NCBI RefSeq assembly: GCF_006345825.1
Contig: NZ_VCIX01000092.1
Span: 558,001-622,000, forward strand
Direction of reading: 5' to 3'
Length of the DNA stretch: 64,000 bases
Source of the DNA: Paenibacillus paridis
GTDB lineage: Bacteria; Bacillota; Bacilli; Paenibacillales; Paenibacillaceae
Positions within the stretch are counted from its first letter, which is position 1. Every line of letters starts with the position of its first letter. The notes under the pieces are model-generated. The model saw only the letters and a program-made list of their open reading frames with translations, ran no database searches and was not told the DNA's origin. The position numbers were made by a program, and so were the translations under genes. This document shows, piece by piece, positions 1-8,740 of the stretch.

Positions 1-1404
1 GATTCCGGGGGCGTATGGGCTCCTTGCCTGACTTACGACAATCATTTGTTTTATCTGGTCTACACCGATGTAAAAAGCCATGCAGGCGCTTACAAGGATA
101 CGCACAACTATGTCGTTACCGCTCCCGACATTAAGGGTCCATGGTCGGATCCGGTTTATTTGAACAGCAGCGGATTTGATCCGTCGCTATTTCATGACGA
201 AGACGGAAAGAAATGGCTCGTGAACATGCAATGGGATTACCGGAAAGACCGTGACCCGTTTAATGGCATCTATTTGCAGGAATATTCCGAGGAGGAGCAG
301 CGACTGGTCGGGCCATCCTATTTGATTTATCAAGGGTCCGAGCTAGGGCTGACGGAAGGTCCTCATTTATATAAGAAGGATGGCTATTACTATCTGATGG
401 TTGCCGAGGGCGGCACCAGCTACGAGCATGCAGTTACGTTAGCTCGGTCCAAGGCGCTTACCGGACCCTATGAAACGGATCCTTCGGGAGCAATGCTCTC
501 CGCACGCCATAATCCGGAAGCCATGCTGCAGAAGGCCGGGCATGCCAGCTTGGTGCACACGCAGAGCGACGAGTGGTATATCGTTCATCTTTGCGGACGT
601 CCGCTTGCGACAGAAGACAGGCGCTGCAATCTGGGCAGGGAAACGGCCATTCAGCGCTGCGAATGGTCGGACGAAGGCTGGCTCAGGCTCGCGGGAGGCG
701 GAAATACCCCGCTTAATGAGATTCAGGCACCTGCGCTTCCTTGGCATCCCTTCCCTGCACCATCTCCTACGGATCATTTCGAAGGGGGAACGCTTGACAT
801 TCAGTGGCAGTCACTGCGCCAGCCGATGACGGAGCAGTGGCTGACGTTGACGGAGCGGCCGGGATATTTGCGCTTGAGAGGCATGGAATCTCCCAATTCG
901 CGCTTTAGGCACAGCTTGATCGGCCGCCGCCAGCAAGCGTTCCGCTGCGAGGCGGAGACCGCTCTCGAGTTCGAGCCCGGCACCTATCAGCAGATGGCAG
1001 GCTTAACCTATTATTATAACTCTCAAAACTATTATTACCTTCGATTGGGTTATGACGAGAAGGCGGGCACGAACCTTGCGATTCTTGCCAATGATCATGG
1101 CGTTTATCACGAGCATACTGGGGAGCCAGTCCCGGTCCCTTCGGGCGCACGCGTTTATTTGCGGCTTGTCATTCAGGATCGTTGGCTGCAATTTTATTAT
1201 TCCTTGAACGGCAGCGAATGGTTTGCGATAGGTCCCGAGCTTGACGCTAGTAAAATATCGGATGAGTATGCGACTCATTTAGTAGATGGCTATTTTACGG
1301 ATTGGGGCTTTACAGGCGCCTTTATCGGCTTATGCGCGCATGATTTATCGGGCGGGCGCAGGGCCGCCGATTTTGATTATTTCCGCTATGAAGAGAAGGA
1401 GTGA
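1..1404 (+). CDS. GH43 beta-xylosidase / arabinofuranosidase, 5' end outside window
   Basis: The reading frame is open from base 1 (GGVWAPCLTYDNHLFYLVYT before any usable start), so the gene begins upstream and the first in-frame TTG at 46 is not the start. GH43 five-bladed propeller motifs are visible: FDPSLFHDEDGKKWLVN and the general-acid strand TEGPHLYKKDGYYYLM. The last ~200 residues form the concanavalin-like C-terminal beta-sandwich typical of the GH43 XynB type, ending FIGLCAHDLSG...ADFDYF. Family knowledge: these enzymes remove xylose or arabinose from short oligosaccharides, usually inside the cell. No signal peptide can be judged because the N-terminus is missing. It is first in a run of close-packed + strand genes, with ThuA starting 7 bp after its stop, so it probably supplies the sugar that the downstream enzymes process. 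Confidence 0.9.
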   Translation, partial: DSGGVWAPCLTYDNHLFYLVYTDVKSHAGAYKDTHNYVVTAPDIKGPWSDPVYLNSSGFDPSLFHDEDGKKWLVNMQWDYRKDRDPFNGIYLQEYSEEEQRLVGPSYLIYQGSELGLTEGPHLYKKDGYYYLMVAEGGTSYEHAVTLARSKALTGPYETDPSGAMLSARHNPEAMLQKAGHASLVHTQSDEWYIVHLCGRPLATEDRRCNLGRETAIQRCEWSDEGWLRLAGGGNTPLNEIQAPALPWHPFPAPSPTDHFEGGTLDIQWQSLRQPMTEQWLTLTERPGYLRLRGMESPNSRFRHSLIGRRQQAFRCEAETALEFEPGTYQQMAGLTYYYNSQNYYYLRLGYDEKAGTNLAILANDHGVYHEHTGEPVPVPSGARVYLRLVIQDRWLQFYYSLNGSEWFAIGPELDASKISDEYATHLVDGYFTDWGFTGAFIGLCAHDLSGGRRAADFDYFRYEEKE

Positions 1405-1410
1405 AGCAAG

Positions 1411-2187
1411 ATGGCATTATCCAATGATTCATTAATAGGAAAGCATCTCGTATTCGTCTGCGGCGAGGATGAATATGAATCGGAGAAAACGATGCCGATT
1501 CTAGCAAAGGAAGCATCGAGGAAACATGGAGCTAAAGTAACGGTGCTTACCGCTGGCCCAGATCCTGCGAATCCGACAAGCATTGCAGGGCTTGAAGCGC
1601 TCGAAACGGCGGATTTGGCCGTGTTTTACATTCGCTTCCGCCAGCTGCCGGAGGAGCAGTTCCGCTATATTCGGGAGTATCTGGATACAGGCAAGCCGGT
1701 GATTGGCTTGCGGACGAGTACGCATGCCTTTCAGTATCCGGAAGGACATCCGTTACAAGAATGGAATGACGGCTTTGGCATAGATGTGCTGGGCGCCCCG
1801 TGGATTCGCCATTTCGGCCATTCCTCAACGACTAGCGTTTCCGTGGCTTGGGCCGCGGGAGAGCATCCGATTCTGAGAGGCATTCCTACTCATTTCGAAT
1901 GCCGATCCTGGCTCTATCAGGTGCTACCGTATCCGCTAGAAGGAACGATTCCGCTGCTGAACGGGGCGACGATTAATCCCGAGGATAATGGATGGTCCTA
2001 TACGAGCGACACCCCTCGCGTGCATCCGGTAGCTTGGACCCGGACACACGGGGGCGGTGGACGGGTGTTCACGACGACGATGGGACATCCCGAGGATTTT
2101 GAACTGGAAGCGTTCAGGCGATTGCTGCTTAACGGCATGCATTGGGCAGTCGGAGCAGAGCATTTAATAGAAGGAGGATCGAAATGA
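1411..2187 (+). CDS. ThuA-like domain protein (trehalose-utilisation family)
   Basis: 258 aa, ATG preceded by AAGGAG inside the end of the GH43 gene. The sequence starts with a flavodoxin/class I amidotransferase-like fold (LVFVCGEDEYES), followed by TADLAVFYIRFRQLPEEQ, GKPVIGLRTSTHAF and a GRVFTTTMGHPEDFE segment, the normal ThuA hallmarks; length is normal. ThuA proteins often accompany Gfo/Idh/MocA oxidoreductases in pathways that oxidise sugars to 3-keto derivatives; their own reaction is not settled. Its stop overlaps the start of the next gene (ATGA), implying translational coupling. I infer a role in the same oxidative sugar pathway as the neighbours. Confidence 0.85.
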   Translation: MALSNDSLIGKHLVFVCGEDEYESEKTMPILAKEASRKHGAKVTVLTAGPDPANPTSIAGLEALETADLAVFYIRFRQLPEEQFRYIREYLDTGKPVIGLRTSTHAFQYPEGHPLQEWNDGFGIDVLGAPWIRHFGHSSTTSVSVAWAAGEHPILRGIPTHFECRSWLYQVLPYPLEGTIPLLNGATINPEDNGWSYTSDTPRVHPVAWTRTHGGGGRVFTTTMGHPEDFELEAFRRLLLNGMHWAVGAEHLIEGGSK

Positions 2188-3179
2188 TGAAACTAGCAGC
2201 GATTACAGGCGAGAAGAAAGCAGAGCTGATCGAGCGGGATCGGCCCGCATTGCAGGAGGGGTGGGCGCTCGTTAAGGTCCATGCCGCACCGATGTGCGCG
2301 GAGTATAAAAGCTTCGTCCATGGCGACCATTCGGATTGCTTGGGCCATGAGGCGGCAGGCGAAGTCGTTGAGGTAGCGCCGGGCAGCAAGGTGAAGGTTG
2401 GCGACCGAGTAGTGGTCATGCCCCAGTATCCATGCGGAGAGTGCGATCTGTGTATCGCAGGCGACTTCATCTATTGCGAGCACAACCAGAATCATTATGA
2501 GCCTACGATGACGCAATATTTGTCGAAGCCTTCTTGGCTGCTTGCTCCGATTCCGGATGGCGTCTCCTATGAGAAAGCTTCGTTAGCCTGCTGCGGCCTT
2601 GGGCCGTCGCATGGGGCCTTCTCTACGATGGGAGTGAATGCTTTCTCAACGGTATTGATTACAGGACTTGGTCCAGTCGGTCTTGGCGCGATCGTCAATG
2701 CGAGGTTTCGCGGTGCAACCGTTATAGCAGTAGAAATGAACCCTTACCGCGTGGAGCTGGCGAAGCGGATGGGCGTCCAGCATATCATCGATCCGCGGGA
2801 CCCGGAGGCCGTCAGCCAGATTAAAGCGTTGACCGGCGGAAAAGGGCCGGATTTCGGGCTTGATTGCTCAGGTGTGGTAGCTGCACACCGCCTTCAGATT
2901 GACGCGGTCAAGCGCAAAGGCAAGATCGCTTTCGTTGGGGAATGCTTCTCTGAGACACCGATCAAGGTGAGCGACGATCTGCTGCGCAAAGGCATTCACC
3001 TGATCGGCTCTTGGCACTACAACTTAAATGAATTTCCGCATTTGATGAAGGTGATTGAGCAATCTCCGCTTGCCGAGCTGCTCATTACGCATACCTTTCC
3101 GATGAGCCGAATCCAGGAAGCGTTCGAAGTGTCCGCTTCACAGCAAAGCGGCAAAATCATATTGAAACCATGGGAGTGA
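2184..3179 (+). CDS. Zinc-dependent alcohol/polyol dehydrogenase (MDR family)
   Basis: Start chosen at the ATG at 2184, 6 bp after AAGGAGG (2171-2177); the 14 extra residues upstream lie inside ThuA. A 331-aa medium-chain dehydrogenase: catalytic-zinc Cys in APMCAEYKSF, GHEAAGEV, a structural-zinc four-Cys lobe (PCGECDLCIAGDFIYCEHN), and a Rossmann fold with GLGPVGLGAI near residue 160. Family members oxidise secondary alcohols of polyols, sugars or threonine with NAD(P). In this operon a sugar, inositol or sugar-acid substrate is more likely than a simple alcohol, but specificity cannot be read from sequence. The next gene starts 7 bp downstream. Confidence 0.85.
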   Translation: MMKLAAITGEKKAELIERDRPALQEGWALVKVHAAPMCAEYKSFVHGDHSDCLGHEAAGEVVEVAPGSKVKVGDRVVVMPQYPCGECDLCIAGDFIYCEHNQNHYEPTMTQYLSKPSWLLAPIPDGVSYEKASLACCGLGPSHGAFSTMGVNAFSTVLITGLGPVGLGAIVNARFRGATVIAVEMNPYRVELAKRMGVQHIIDPRDPEAVSQIKALTGGKGPDFGLDCSGVVAAHRLQIDAVKRKGKIAFVGECFSETPIKVSDDLLRKGIHLIGSWHYNLNEFPHLMKVIEQSPLAELLITHTFPMSRIQEAFEVSASQQSGKIILKPWE

Positions 3180-3186
3180 TCCGGTC

Positions 3187-4032
3187 ATGAAGGTTGGCAT
3201 GAATCTGTTGTTGTGGACGGATAAGCCAGATCCCATCAAGCATCTGCATTTGCTGCAGGACATTAAGAAATGGGGCTTTGACGGCGTTGAGCTGGCCGTC
3301 GATAACATGGACGCTGCGGATGCGAAGGCATTTGGCCTGATTTTGAAGGAGCTGGGGCTTGGAAGCACGGGCATTGCAGCACTTGACGCAGCTGTGGCAG
3401 ATCCCGCAAGTAGCGACGAGGCGTTAAGAGGACATGCGCTTGAGATTCTGAAGCAAGCAATAAAGAATACACAAATGATTGGCGCTGAGGTGTTGTGCGG
3501 CCCCTTGTTTCAAGGGCTTGGGCGCTTCAGCGGGCAAGGCCCGCAGCCCGAGGAATGGGGCTATGCGGTGGAAACGCTGCGCGCCGCGGGCGAGTATGCC
3601 GCGGAGCTCGGCATCAAGCTTGCGCTTGAGCCCATCAACCGATTCGAAATGTACCTTGCCAATACGCTGGAGGATGGCGCCCGGTTCGTGGAAGCGGTTG
3701 GGCTCTCGAACGTAGGACTGCTCGCCGATACCCATCATGGCAATATCGAAGAGCTGAATGTTCCCGAGGCGTGGCGGAAAGCGGCAAAGCATATTGTTCA
3801 TGTTCACATCTCGGAGAATAACCGCGGGGTTCCGGGCAGCGGCCATGCGGTGCCTAAGGAAATATTCGACGTGCTGCATGGCATTGGCTATGACGGCTGG
3901 TTAACGATTGAAGCTTTCGGCCAACAGGTTCCAGGCCTTATCTCACGGCTGCATCTGTGGCGCGATTACGCTGAGCATCCCGACGATGCGGCACGTCTAG
4001 GCGTTCAATATATTAGAAGCCATTTGGCTTAA
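3187..4032 (+). CDS. Ketose 3-epimerase-like TIM-barrel protein
   Basis: 281 aa, AP-endonuclease-2/xylose-isomerase-like TIM barrel. It is the most recognisable of the five isomerase-fold proteins here: EPINRFEMYL, LLADTHHGNIEE, HVHISENNRGVPGSGH and LTIEAFGQ give the Glu-Asp-His-Glu metal set in the spacing of D-psicose/D-tagatose 3-epimerases. Such enzymes epimerise free ketoses at C3 through an enediolate with Mn or Co. The start is the ATG after GGAGTGATCC. It sits 7 bp after the dehydrogenase and 19 bp before the hydrolase, in one operon. Function as a ketose or keto-sugar epimerase is likely; the true substrate is unknown. Confidence 0.82.
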   Translation: MKVGMNLLLWTDKPDPIKHLHLLQDIKKWGFDGVELAVDNMDAADAKAFGLILKELGLGSTGIAALDAAVADPASSDEALRGHALEILKQAIKNTQMIGAEVLCGPLFQGLGRFSGQGPQPEEWGYAVETLRAAGEYAAELGIKLALEPINRFEMYLANTLEDGARFVEAVGLSNVGLLADTHHGNIEELNVPEAWRKAAKHIVHVHISENNRGVPGSGHAVPKEIFDVLHGIGYDGWLTIEAFGQQVPGLISRLHLWRDYAEHPDDAARLGVQYIRSHLA

Positions 4033-4051
4033 CGAGAGGAGAAATTCACCC

Positions 4052-4888
4052 ATGCCTTTGATTCAGACCAATGGAATTGAGCTGTTTTATGCGGAGCGGG
4101 GAGAAGGAGAACCGCTTGTGCTGCTAATGGGGCTAGGAGCCGACGGCAGCCTATGGGAGGAACATGTGCGCGCCTATGAACGGCATTTCCGCTGCATTCT
4201 AGTCGATAACCGCGGCGCGGGCGGCTCCTCCCAGCCCATTGGGCCCTATACGACAAAAATAATGGCAGCCGATACGCTCGGCCTGCTTGATGCGCTCGGA
4301 ATCGAGCGTGCCCATTTCTCCGGCATCTCTATGGGAAGCGCGATTGCCCAGGAAGCGGCATTATCGGCTCCTGACCGAGTGATCAGCCTAACGCTGAATT
4401 GCTCCTGGTCGATGTGCGATGCGTATACGAAACGCGTTTTCGAAACGCTCGGCAATGCCTATTCGCTTATGGAGGCGGACGATTTCCAGAAACTGCTGCA
4501 GCTTATCATTTATACGCCAGCCTACCATGAGCAGCATTTGTCGGTGCTGGAAACCGCGCAGCAGGCAGCGCTCGCCCATCCCACGCCGATGACGATTCAT
4601 GCATTCCTGTCACAGTGCGAGGCGTGCATTTCCCATCATACGACGGGAAGGCTCGGAGCGATTACAGCGCCGACGCTCATTACGGTGGGAGATAAGGATA
4701 TCTTCACGCCGCTGCCTTTGTCGCTAGCTATCGCGGAGGAAATTACGCACGCCGAGAAGCACGTCTTTGTAGGCAGCGGCCACACGCATCACTGGGACCG
4801 GCTTGAGGAGTTCAACCGAGTTACGCTCGACTTTATGCTGCGCCACAGGGAAGCCATCCAAGCGAGGAGAGAAGAAGATGAAGCCTAA
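4052..4888 (+). CDS. Alpha/beta-hydrolase
   Basis: 278 aa. Canonical alpha/beta-hydrolase layout: oxyanion loop LLMGLGADGSLW, DNRGAGGSSQP, nucleophile elbow GISMGS (Ser near residue 94), acid VGDKDIFTP and the catalytic His in GSGHTHHWDR. No signal peptide, so cytoplasmic. The family covers esterases, lactonases, C-C hydrolases and haloperoxidase-like enzymes. Within this operon it could open a lactone produced by sugar oxidation or remove an acyl group, but that is inference. The 3' end overlaps the next gene's start by 11 bp (ATG at 4878). The ribosome site is GAGAGGAG, about 8 bases before the ATG. Confidence 0.85.
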   Translation: MPLIQTNGIELFYAERGEGEPLVLLMGLGADGSLWEEHVRAYERHFRCILVDNRGAGGSSQPIGPYTTKIMAADTLGLLDALGIERAHFSGISMGSAIAQEAALSAPDRVISLTLNCSWSMCDAYTKRVFETLGNAYSLMEADDFQKLLQLIIYTPAYHEQHLSVLETAQQAALAHPTPMTIHAFLSQCEACISHHTTGRLGAITAPTLITVGDKDIFTPLPLSLAIAEEITHAEKHVFVGSGHTHHWDRLEEFNRVTLDFMLRHREAIQARREEDEA

Positions 4889-5774
4889 AATTTCAATCGG
4901 ATCATGGGCGTTTGCATTCGGTCCTTTTGCAGAAGACCCATGGTCATTTACGCGAATTTTGCAGTATGCCGAGCAGTCCGGTTATGACGGGGTAGAAATG
5001 AACGGCTTTGCTCCCCACCCGACACCGGATCTTTATCCAACGGCTGCCAGCCGTCAAGCACTGCTGGAGGAAATCCGGTCTTACGGGCTTGGCATTTCCG
5101 GTTATGCGCCGGACTTTACATCAGCGCCGCCGGACCGAAGCGAACCAGCGGTTTATTTGAAACTGATGGAAGGCTATATCGATTTCTGTACTGACCTCGG
5201 CATCGATACGATTCGAGTGGATACGGTCAGCCCTCCAGAACAATTGCCAGAGGATGCGTACGAGGACCGTTTTAAAACGCTGGCTTTGACGTGGCGAGCT
5301 TCCGCGGAAATGGCTGCGACCAAGAACATGCGCATCGTTTGGGAGTTTGAACCGGGCTTCTGGCTGAATAAGCCTTCTGAAGTGAAGCGGCTCGTGGAAG
5401 CGGTCAACCATCCTGCCTTTCTAGTGCTGTTCGATACGAGCCACGCCTATATGAGCGGGGTTGTTGGCGCACGCCAAACGGGCGAGAAGGAGCTGTTATC
5501 CGGCGGGATAGTGGAATATGCGAGGCTGTTGGAAGGCCATATCGGACATTTCCATCTGATTGATTCGGATGGGACGCTGCATGATGAAGAAACCAGCACG
5601 CATGCTGCTTTTGGAGCGGGAGAAATTGACTTCCAAGCTCTACTGAAGGAGCTAAAGCCGGTGGTGTCAGGCATGGAATGGTGGTGCGTCGATTTCTGCT
5701 TCAACGCAGAGGTGGAAGAGTGGGGCCGCCAGGCGGTTCCATTTATACGCAAGGCCATGAAGGAGGCGGAATAA
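4878..5774 (+). CDS. Sugar phosphate isomerase/epimerase-family TIM-barrel protein
   Basis: Start taken at the ATG at 4878 after GAGGAGAGAAGA, which gives 298 aa; an upstream in-frame extension lies entirely inside the hydrolase gene. AP-endonuclease-2 fold: SGYDGVEMNGF, metal Glu in IVWEFEPGFWL, LVLFDTSHAYMSG, GHFHLIDSDGTLHD and the late acidic strand. All expected metal ligands appear present. It is clearly different from the epimerase-like protein at 3187, so it is not a recent duplicate. Substrate unknown; by context it acts on an intermediate of the same oxidative sugar or cyclitol pathway. The next gene begins 4 bp after its stop. Confidence 0.8.
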   Translation: MKPKISIGSWAFAFGPFAEDPWSFTRILQYAEQSGYDGVEMNGFAPHPTPDLYPTAASRQALLEEIRSYGLGISGYAPDFTSAPPDRSEPAVYLKLMEGYIDFCTDLGIDTIRVDTVSPPEQLPEDAYEDRFKTLALTWRASAEMAATKNMRIVWEFEPGFWLNKPSEVKRLVEAVNHPAFLVLFDTSHAYMSGVVGARQTGEKELLSGGIVEYARLLEGHIGHFHLIDSDGTLHDEETSTHAAFGAGEIDFQALLKELKPVVSGMEWWCVDFCFNAEVEEWGRQAVPFIRKAMKEAE

Positions 5775-5777
5775 GGC

Positions 5778-6596
5778 ATGGCAATCTCCATTGGTTTCCA
5801 AACCTATACGTGGCAAATGTCTTATGAGAAATATGGCGACCAATTGGATCATATTCTCGCGGCGGTAAAGGAAGCGGGCGGTACCGGAATCGAACCGGAG
5901 GTGTGCATGCTGGGGCGTTATACGGATGCCCCGGTCGCCTTGCGGGAAGCGCTGGATGGCCAAGGACTTCGCCTTGGCGCGCTTTGCCTTGCTTTGGCGT
6001 GGCAGCATCAAGAAGAGACAGCAGAGGAGCGGGCGGAAGCGGATCGCGTGATCGCATATTTGAAGCATTTTCCGAATACGGTACTGACCTTGGTACAGCT
6101 TCCGGGCAAGGATCGCAGCGATCTCGTGCGCCGGCAGGCGAATGCGCTGGCTAACATTAATGCGGTTGCGCGCCGCGCTTCAGAACAAGGGATTGCTTGC
6201 GCTTATCACCCCAATTCGCCGAGCGGCTCGCTCTTTCGCTTGGAGGAAGATTATAAGGTGCTGCTGAATGGCTTGGATTCGCGGTATTGCGGCTATGTGC
6301 CGGATACTGGGCATATTGCCAAAGGCGGCATGGACGTCGAGGCGATCTTCCGGACGTACCGGACGATGATTACGCATGTTCATTTTAAGGATATGAGAGT
6401 GTCTGACAGCTCGTGGACGGCACTTGGCCAAGGCTCCATTGACCATGTAGGCATCATGCGGTATCTGAACGAAACCGGTTATGGCGGTTGGGTGATGGTG
6501 GAGGAGGAATCCAAGGGCGCCGAAGCGGACCCGGATGGAGTCACCTTGCAAAACGGGATATATATTCGCGAGGTGCTCGAACCATTAGGGAAATAG
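5778..6596 (+). CDS. IolE/MocC-like TIM-barrel isomerase or dehydratase
   Basis: 272 aa. Its motifs resemble the inosose dehydratase (IolE) and MocC branch of the family: CAYHPNSPSGSLF in the position of the IolE Tyr-His strand, YVPDTGHIAKGGMD, THVHFKDMRV and LGQGSIDHVGIMRYL followed by WVMVEEE. IolE dehydrates 2-keto-myo-inositol; MocC is needed for rhizopine use in rhizobia. The match is by motif only, so inosose dehydratase activity is not proven. Its start lies just downstream of the AAGGAGG in the end of the preceding gene. A probable terminator follows its stop, marking the end of the first transcription unit. Confidence 0.8.
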   Translation: MAISIGFQTYTWQMSYEKYGDQLDHILAAVKEAGGTGIEPEVCMLGRYTDAPVALREALDGQGLRLGALCLALAWQHQEETAEERAEADRVIAYLKHFPNTVLTLVQLPGKDRSDLVRRQANALANINAVARRASEQGIACAYHPNSPSGSLFRLEEDYKVLLNGLDSRYCGYVPDTGHIAKGGMDVEAIFRTYRTMITHVHFKDMRVSDSSWTALGQGSIDHVGIMRYLNETGYGGWVMVEEESKGAEADPDGVTLQNGIYIREVLEPLGK

Positions 6597-6640
6597 CCGT
6601 TTCGCAGTGCAATTGCTGGGCAAACGACCGTTTTTTTTAT
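6597..6640 (+). terminator. Probable intrinsic terminator
   Basis: An imperfect hairpin (CGTTT...AAACG with a bulge and an inner GCAATTGC palindrome) is followed a few bases later by eight T residues. The stem is weak and separated from the T run by ACC, so termination may be partial. It lies between the IolE-like gene and the Gfo/Idh gene. Confidence 0.45.
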
Positions 6641-6668
6641 CAATCGAACAATTAAAGGAGTGCGAATC

Positions 6669-7769
6669 ATGAAACAGCGTATTTATCTCGTTGGCGCAGG
6701 AGCCATTGCCGGCTACCACGTGGAGGCCATTGCCAGACTAACGGAATCTGGGCTTGAGCAGCCTACCGTATTCGTAACCGACGTCAATCTGAGCGCGTTG
6801 GCAGCGTTTGTGGAGAGGTATCCTTGGGTGATCCCAGCCGAGCAGCTGACTTCGATGCTGGAAGAGCCCGCAGGGGAAAATGATATTGTGATCGTTGCGA
6901 CGCCCCCGCTTACGCATGCTGACATCACCTGCCGCGCCTTGCGATCCGGACGGCATGTCTTATGCGAGAAACCTCTTGCCATGAACAGGGAAGAGGCGGA
7001 ACTTATGCTCCGAACAGCCACGGAGACGGGAAAAATGCTGGGCTGCTGCAGCTCGAGGTTCGCAGGCCTGCAAATAACAGATGAAGTCAAGGCTAAGCTT
7101 GGCAAGGGTGAGCTTGGCAAGCTGTATCAGGTGCAGTGGATACAGAGGAGGAAAAGATCGCGTACAGGAATCGAGTACCAGCCGACAAGCCGCTGGTTCT
7201 TAAACCGTGCGGTAAGCGGCGGGGGGACTTTGATGGACTGGGGGCCGTATGACATGGCGGGCATGACGGAAGTTCTCCAGCCCGTAAAGGTGGAGGTGCT
7301 TCATGCCTGGATGTCGAACCCGGTGACGGGACATCCCCTTGAGGCTGAAATCACGAGCGACGTGGAGCAGCATGTCGGCGCACTGTTGAATTTCCATTTG
7401 GCCGATGGCAGCGCGGTTCCGGTTCATTACGAGCGGGCGGCATGCTGCCACGGCGAGGAACGTAGCCTAACCGAAGTCGAAGGAACGGCGGGAGCCCTGC
7501 AATGGGATTGGCTCTGCCTGGACGGAAGCGGCGAGCTGGCCGAGTATTATGATGAGGCTGGCGAACCCGCAGAAGGCCGCAGCAGCATTACGAATGCCCC
7601 GCTTGGGATGATGGATAAGCCCATCGTTTATTTCTTGCAAGCGGTAGCTGGACAGGCAACGCACGCGATCGTAAACGAGCAGGCTGTATTCAATTTCAGC
7701 ATTCTGGCTGCTATCTACGAGAGCATTCAGACCGGGGAGAAGCGAGTCGTTACGAAGGAGGGGGCCTAA
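6669..7769 (+). CDS. Gfo/Idh/MocA-family NAD(P)-dependent oxidoreductase
   Basis: Start chosen at the ATG at 6669, 8 bp after AAAGGAG; the GTG at 6660 is part of that ribosome site. 366 aa. N-terminal Rossmann domain with IYLVGAGAIAGYHVEAI, then HVLCEKPLAMN (the family's EKP motif, Lys in catalysis) and a C-terminal substrate domain with GGTLMDWGPYDMAG. The family includes inositol 2-dehydrogenase, MocA and the glycoside 3-oxidases that start 3-keto-sugar routes. Together with ThuA and five isomerase-fold proteins this supports oxidation of a sugar or cyclitol ring as a central step. It overlaps the next gene by one base (TAATG). Confidence 0.87.
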   Translation: MKQRIYLVGAGAIAGYHVEAIARLTESGLEQPTVFVTDVNLSALAAFVERYPWVIPAEQLTSMLEEPAGENDIVIVATPPLTHADITCRALRSGRHVLCEKPLAMNREEAELMLRTATETGKMLGCCSSRFAGLQITDEVKAKLGKGELGKLYQVQWIQRRKRSRTGIEYQPTSRWFLNRAVSGGGTLMDWGPYDMAGMTEVLQPVKVEVLHAWMSNPVTGHPLEAEITSDVEQHVGALLNFHLADGSAVPVHYERAACCHGEERSLTEVEGTAGALQWDWLCLDGSGELAEYYDEAGEPAEGRSSITNAPLGMMDKPIVYFLQAVAGQATHAIVNEQAVFNFSILAAIYESIQTGEKRVVTKEGA

Positions 7770-8599
7770 TGAAAAACGTCTATGCCATGGATACTTTTTT
7801 CTATAACAGCTTAGGCCATTATCCGTTTGCAGTGCGCTGCGAAATGCTCTCGGAGCTCGGTTATGATGCAGCCTATTTGACCCTTTGGGATGAGCAGGCA
7901 TGGAAGGATCTGGCGTTGCTTCCGGGCGTGAAGGACACCTACGGGCTAGAGGTTGCGGCTGTATATGCCGTCCTTGACGTTACTTTGCCGAAGGAGCATC
8001 CGGACGCGGCTAGAATCGTTGCCATGCTGGAGCAATTGGAGGGCTGCAGCCGGGTGGAGCTTGCGTTAACGATGGGTGACAATCAATACGCACCGTCGGA
8101 CTCGGCAGGGGACGCTTTGGCACTGGAATGGCTGTCGTATTTGCTTCTTATTGCGGAGCGAAGGAGCATAAAAATCTCGCTCTACCATCATGTCTTCTTC
8201 TGGTTGGAGCGCTGGGAGGATGCGCATCGGCTCATCAACCAGCTTCGCCATTCTTTGCTGGGCATAACCTTTAGCTCTTTCCATTGGTATGCGATCGATG
8301 GAGCGAGGCTGGATGAAGCGCTGTCCGCTTGTGTCCCTTATCTACATGCGGTCAATGTTTGCGGAAGCCGAAAGCTGCCTCCCGGCGGCTTGCCGGCCTC
8401 TATTGAAAGCATTGACCAAGGCGAGCTAGATGTGTTCAGCTTTATGGCTGCGCTGAAGAAGCATGGTTATGACGGATGCATTGGCTTCCAAGGTTACGGA
8501 ATGGGCGGAGATCCCTTTCATCATTTAGAGAAGAACATTCAGGCACTCAGCAAGATTGAGCAGCGCCTCGTGAAGCATCCGAGCTGGTCGTTGCTATAA
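7769..8599 (+). CDS. Divergent isomerase-fold TIM-barrel protein with altered active site
   Basis: 276 aa, coupled to the oxidoreductase through TAATG with GGAGGGGG upstream. The fold is that of the sugar isomerase/epimerase family (YAMDTFFYNSLGHYPF, LGYDAAYLTLWDE, YDGCIGFQGYGMGGDP). The usual metal ligands are not all present: the first Glu strand reads KISLYHHVFFWLE, the Asp-Ser/Thr-His strand reads ITFSSFHWYAID, and the final Glu is replaced by Gln in IGFQGYG. It may be a metal-independent or non-catalytic subunit, or bind metal differently. Cotranscription with the Gfo/Idh enzyme suggests the two act together. Confidence 0.72.
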   Translation: MKNVYAMDTFFYNSLGHYPFAVRCEMLSELGYDAAYLTLWDEQAWKDLALLPGVKDTYGLEVAAVYAVLDVTLPKEHPDAARIVAMLEQLEGCSRVELALTMGDNQYAPSDSAGDALALEWLSYLLLIAERRSIKISLYHHVFFWLERWEDAHRLINQLRHSLLGITFSSFHWYAIDGARLDEALSACVPYLHAVNVCGSRKLPPGGLPASIESIDQGELDVFSFMAALKKHGYDGCIGFQGYGMGGDPFHHLEKNIQALSKIEQRLVKHPSWSLL

Positions 8600-8657
8600 G
8601 CAGGCTATTATAAGCTTTTATATGTTTTAGCGAATAAAGAGTCTTATATTTCTACGA

Positions 8658-8712
8658 GAAACGGATTCGCTTTTCTTAATAAAGGAAGCCGAAGCCGTTT
8701 CTTCTTGTTTTT
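8658..8712 (+). terminator. Hairpin with T-rich tail, possible terminator
   Basis: GAAACGG at 8658-8664 pairs with CCGTTTC at 8695-8701, and after one mismatch TTCG pairs with CGAA; the tail that follows is TTCTTGTTTTTT. This would end the transcript containing the genes at 6669-8599 and leave the next gene with its own promoter, or it may act as a leader structure for that gene. Confidence 0.5.
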
Positions 8713-8740
8713 TGTATGGATAAGAAAAGAGGGTATGAGA

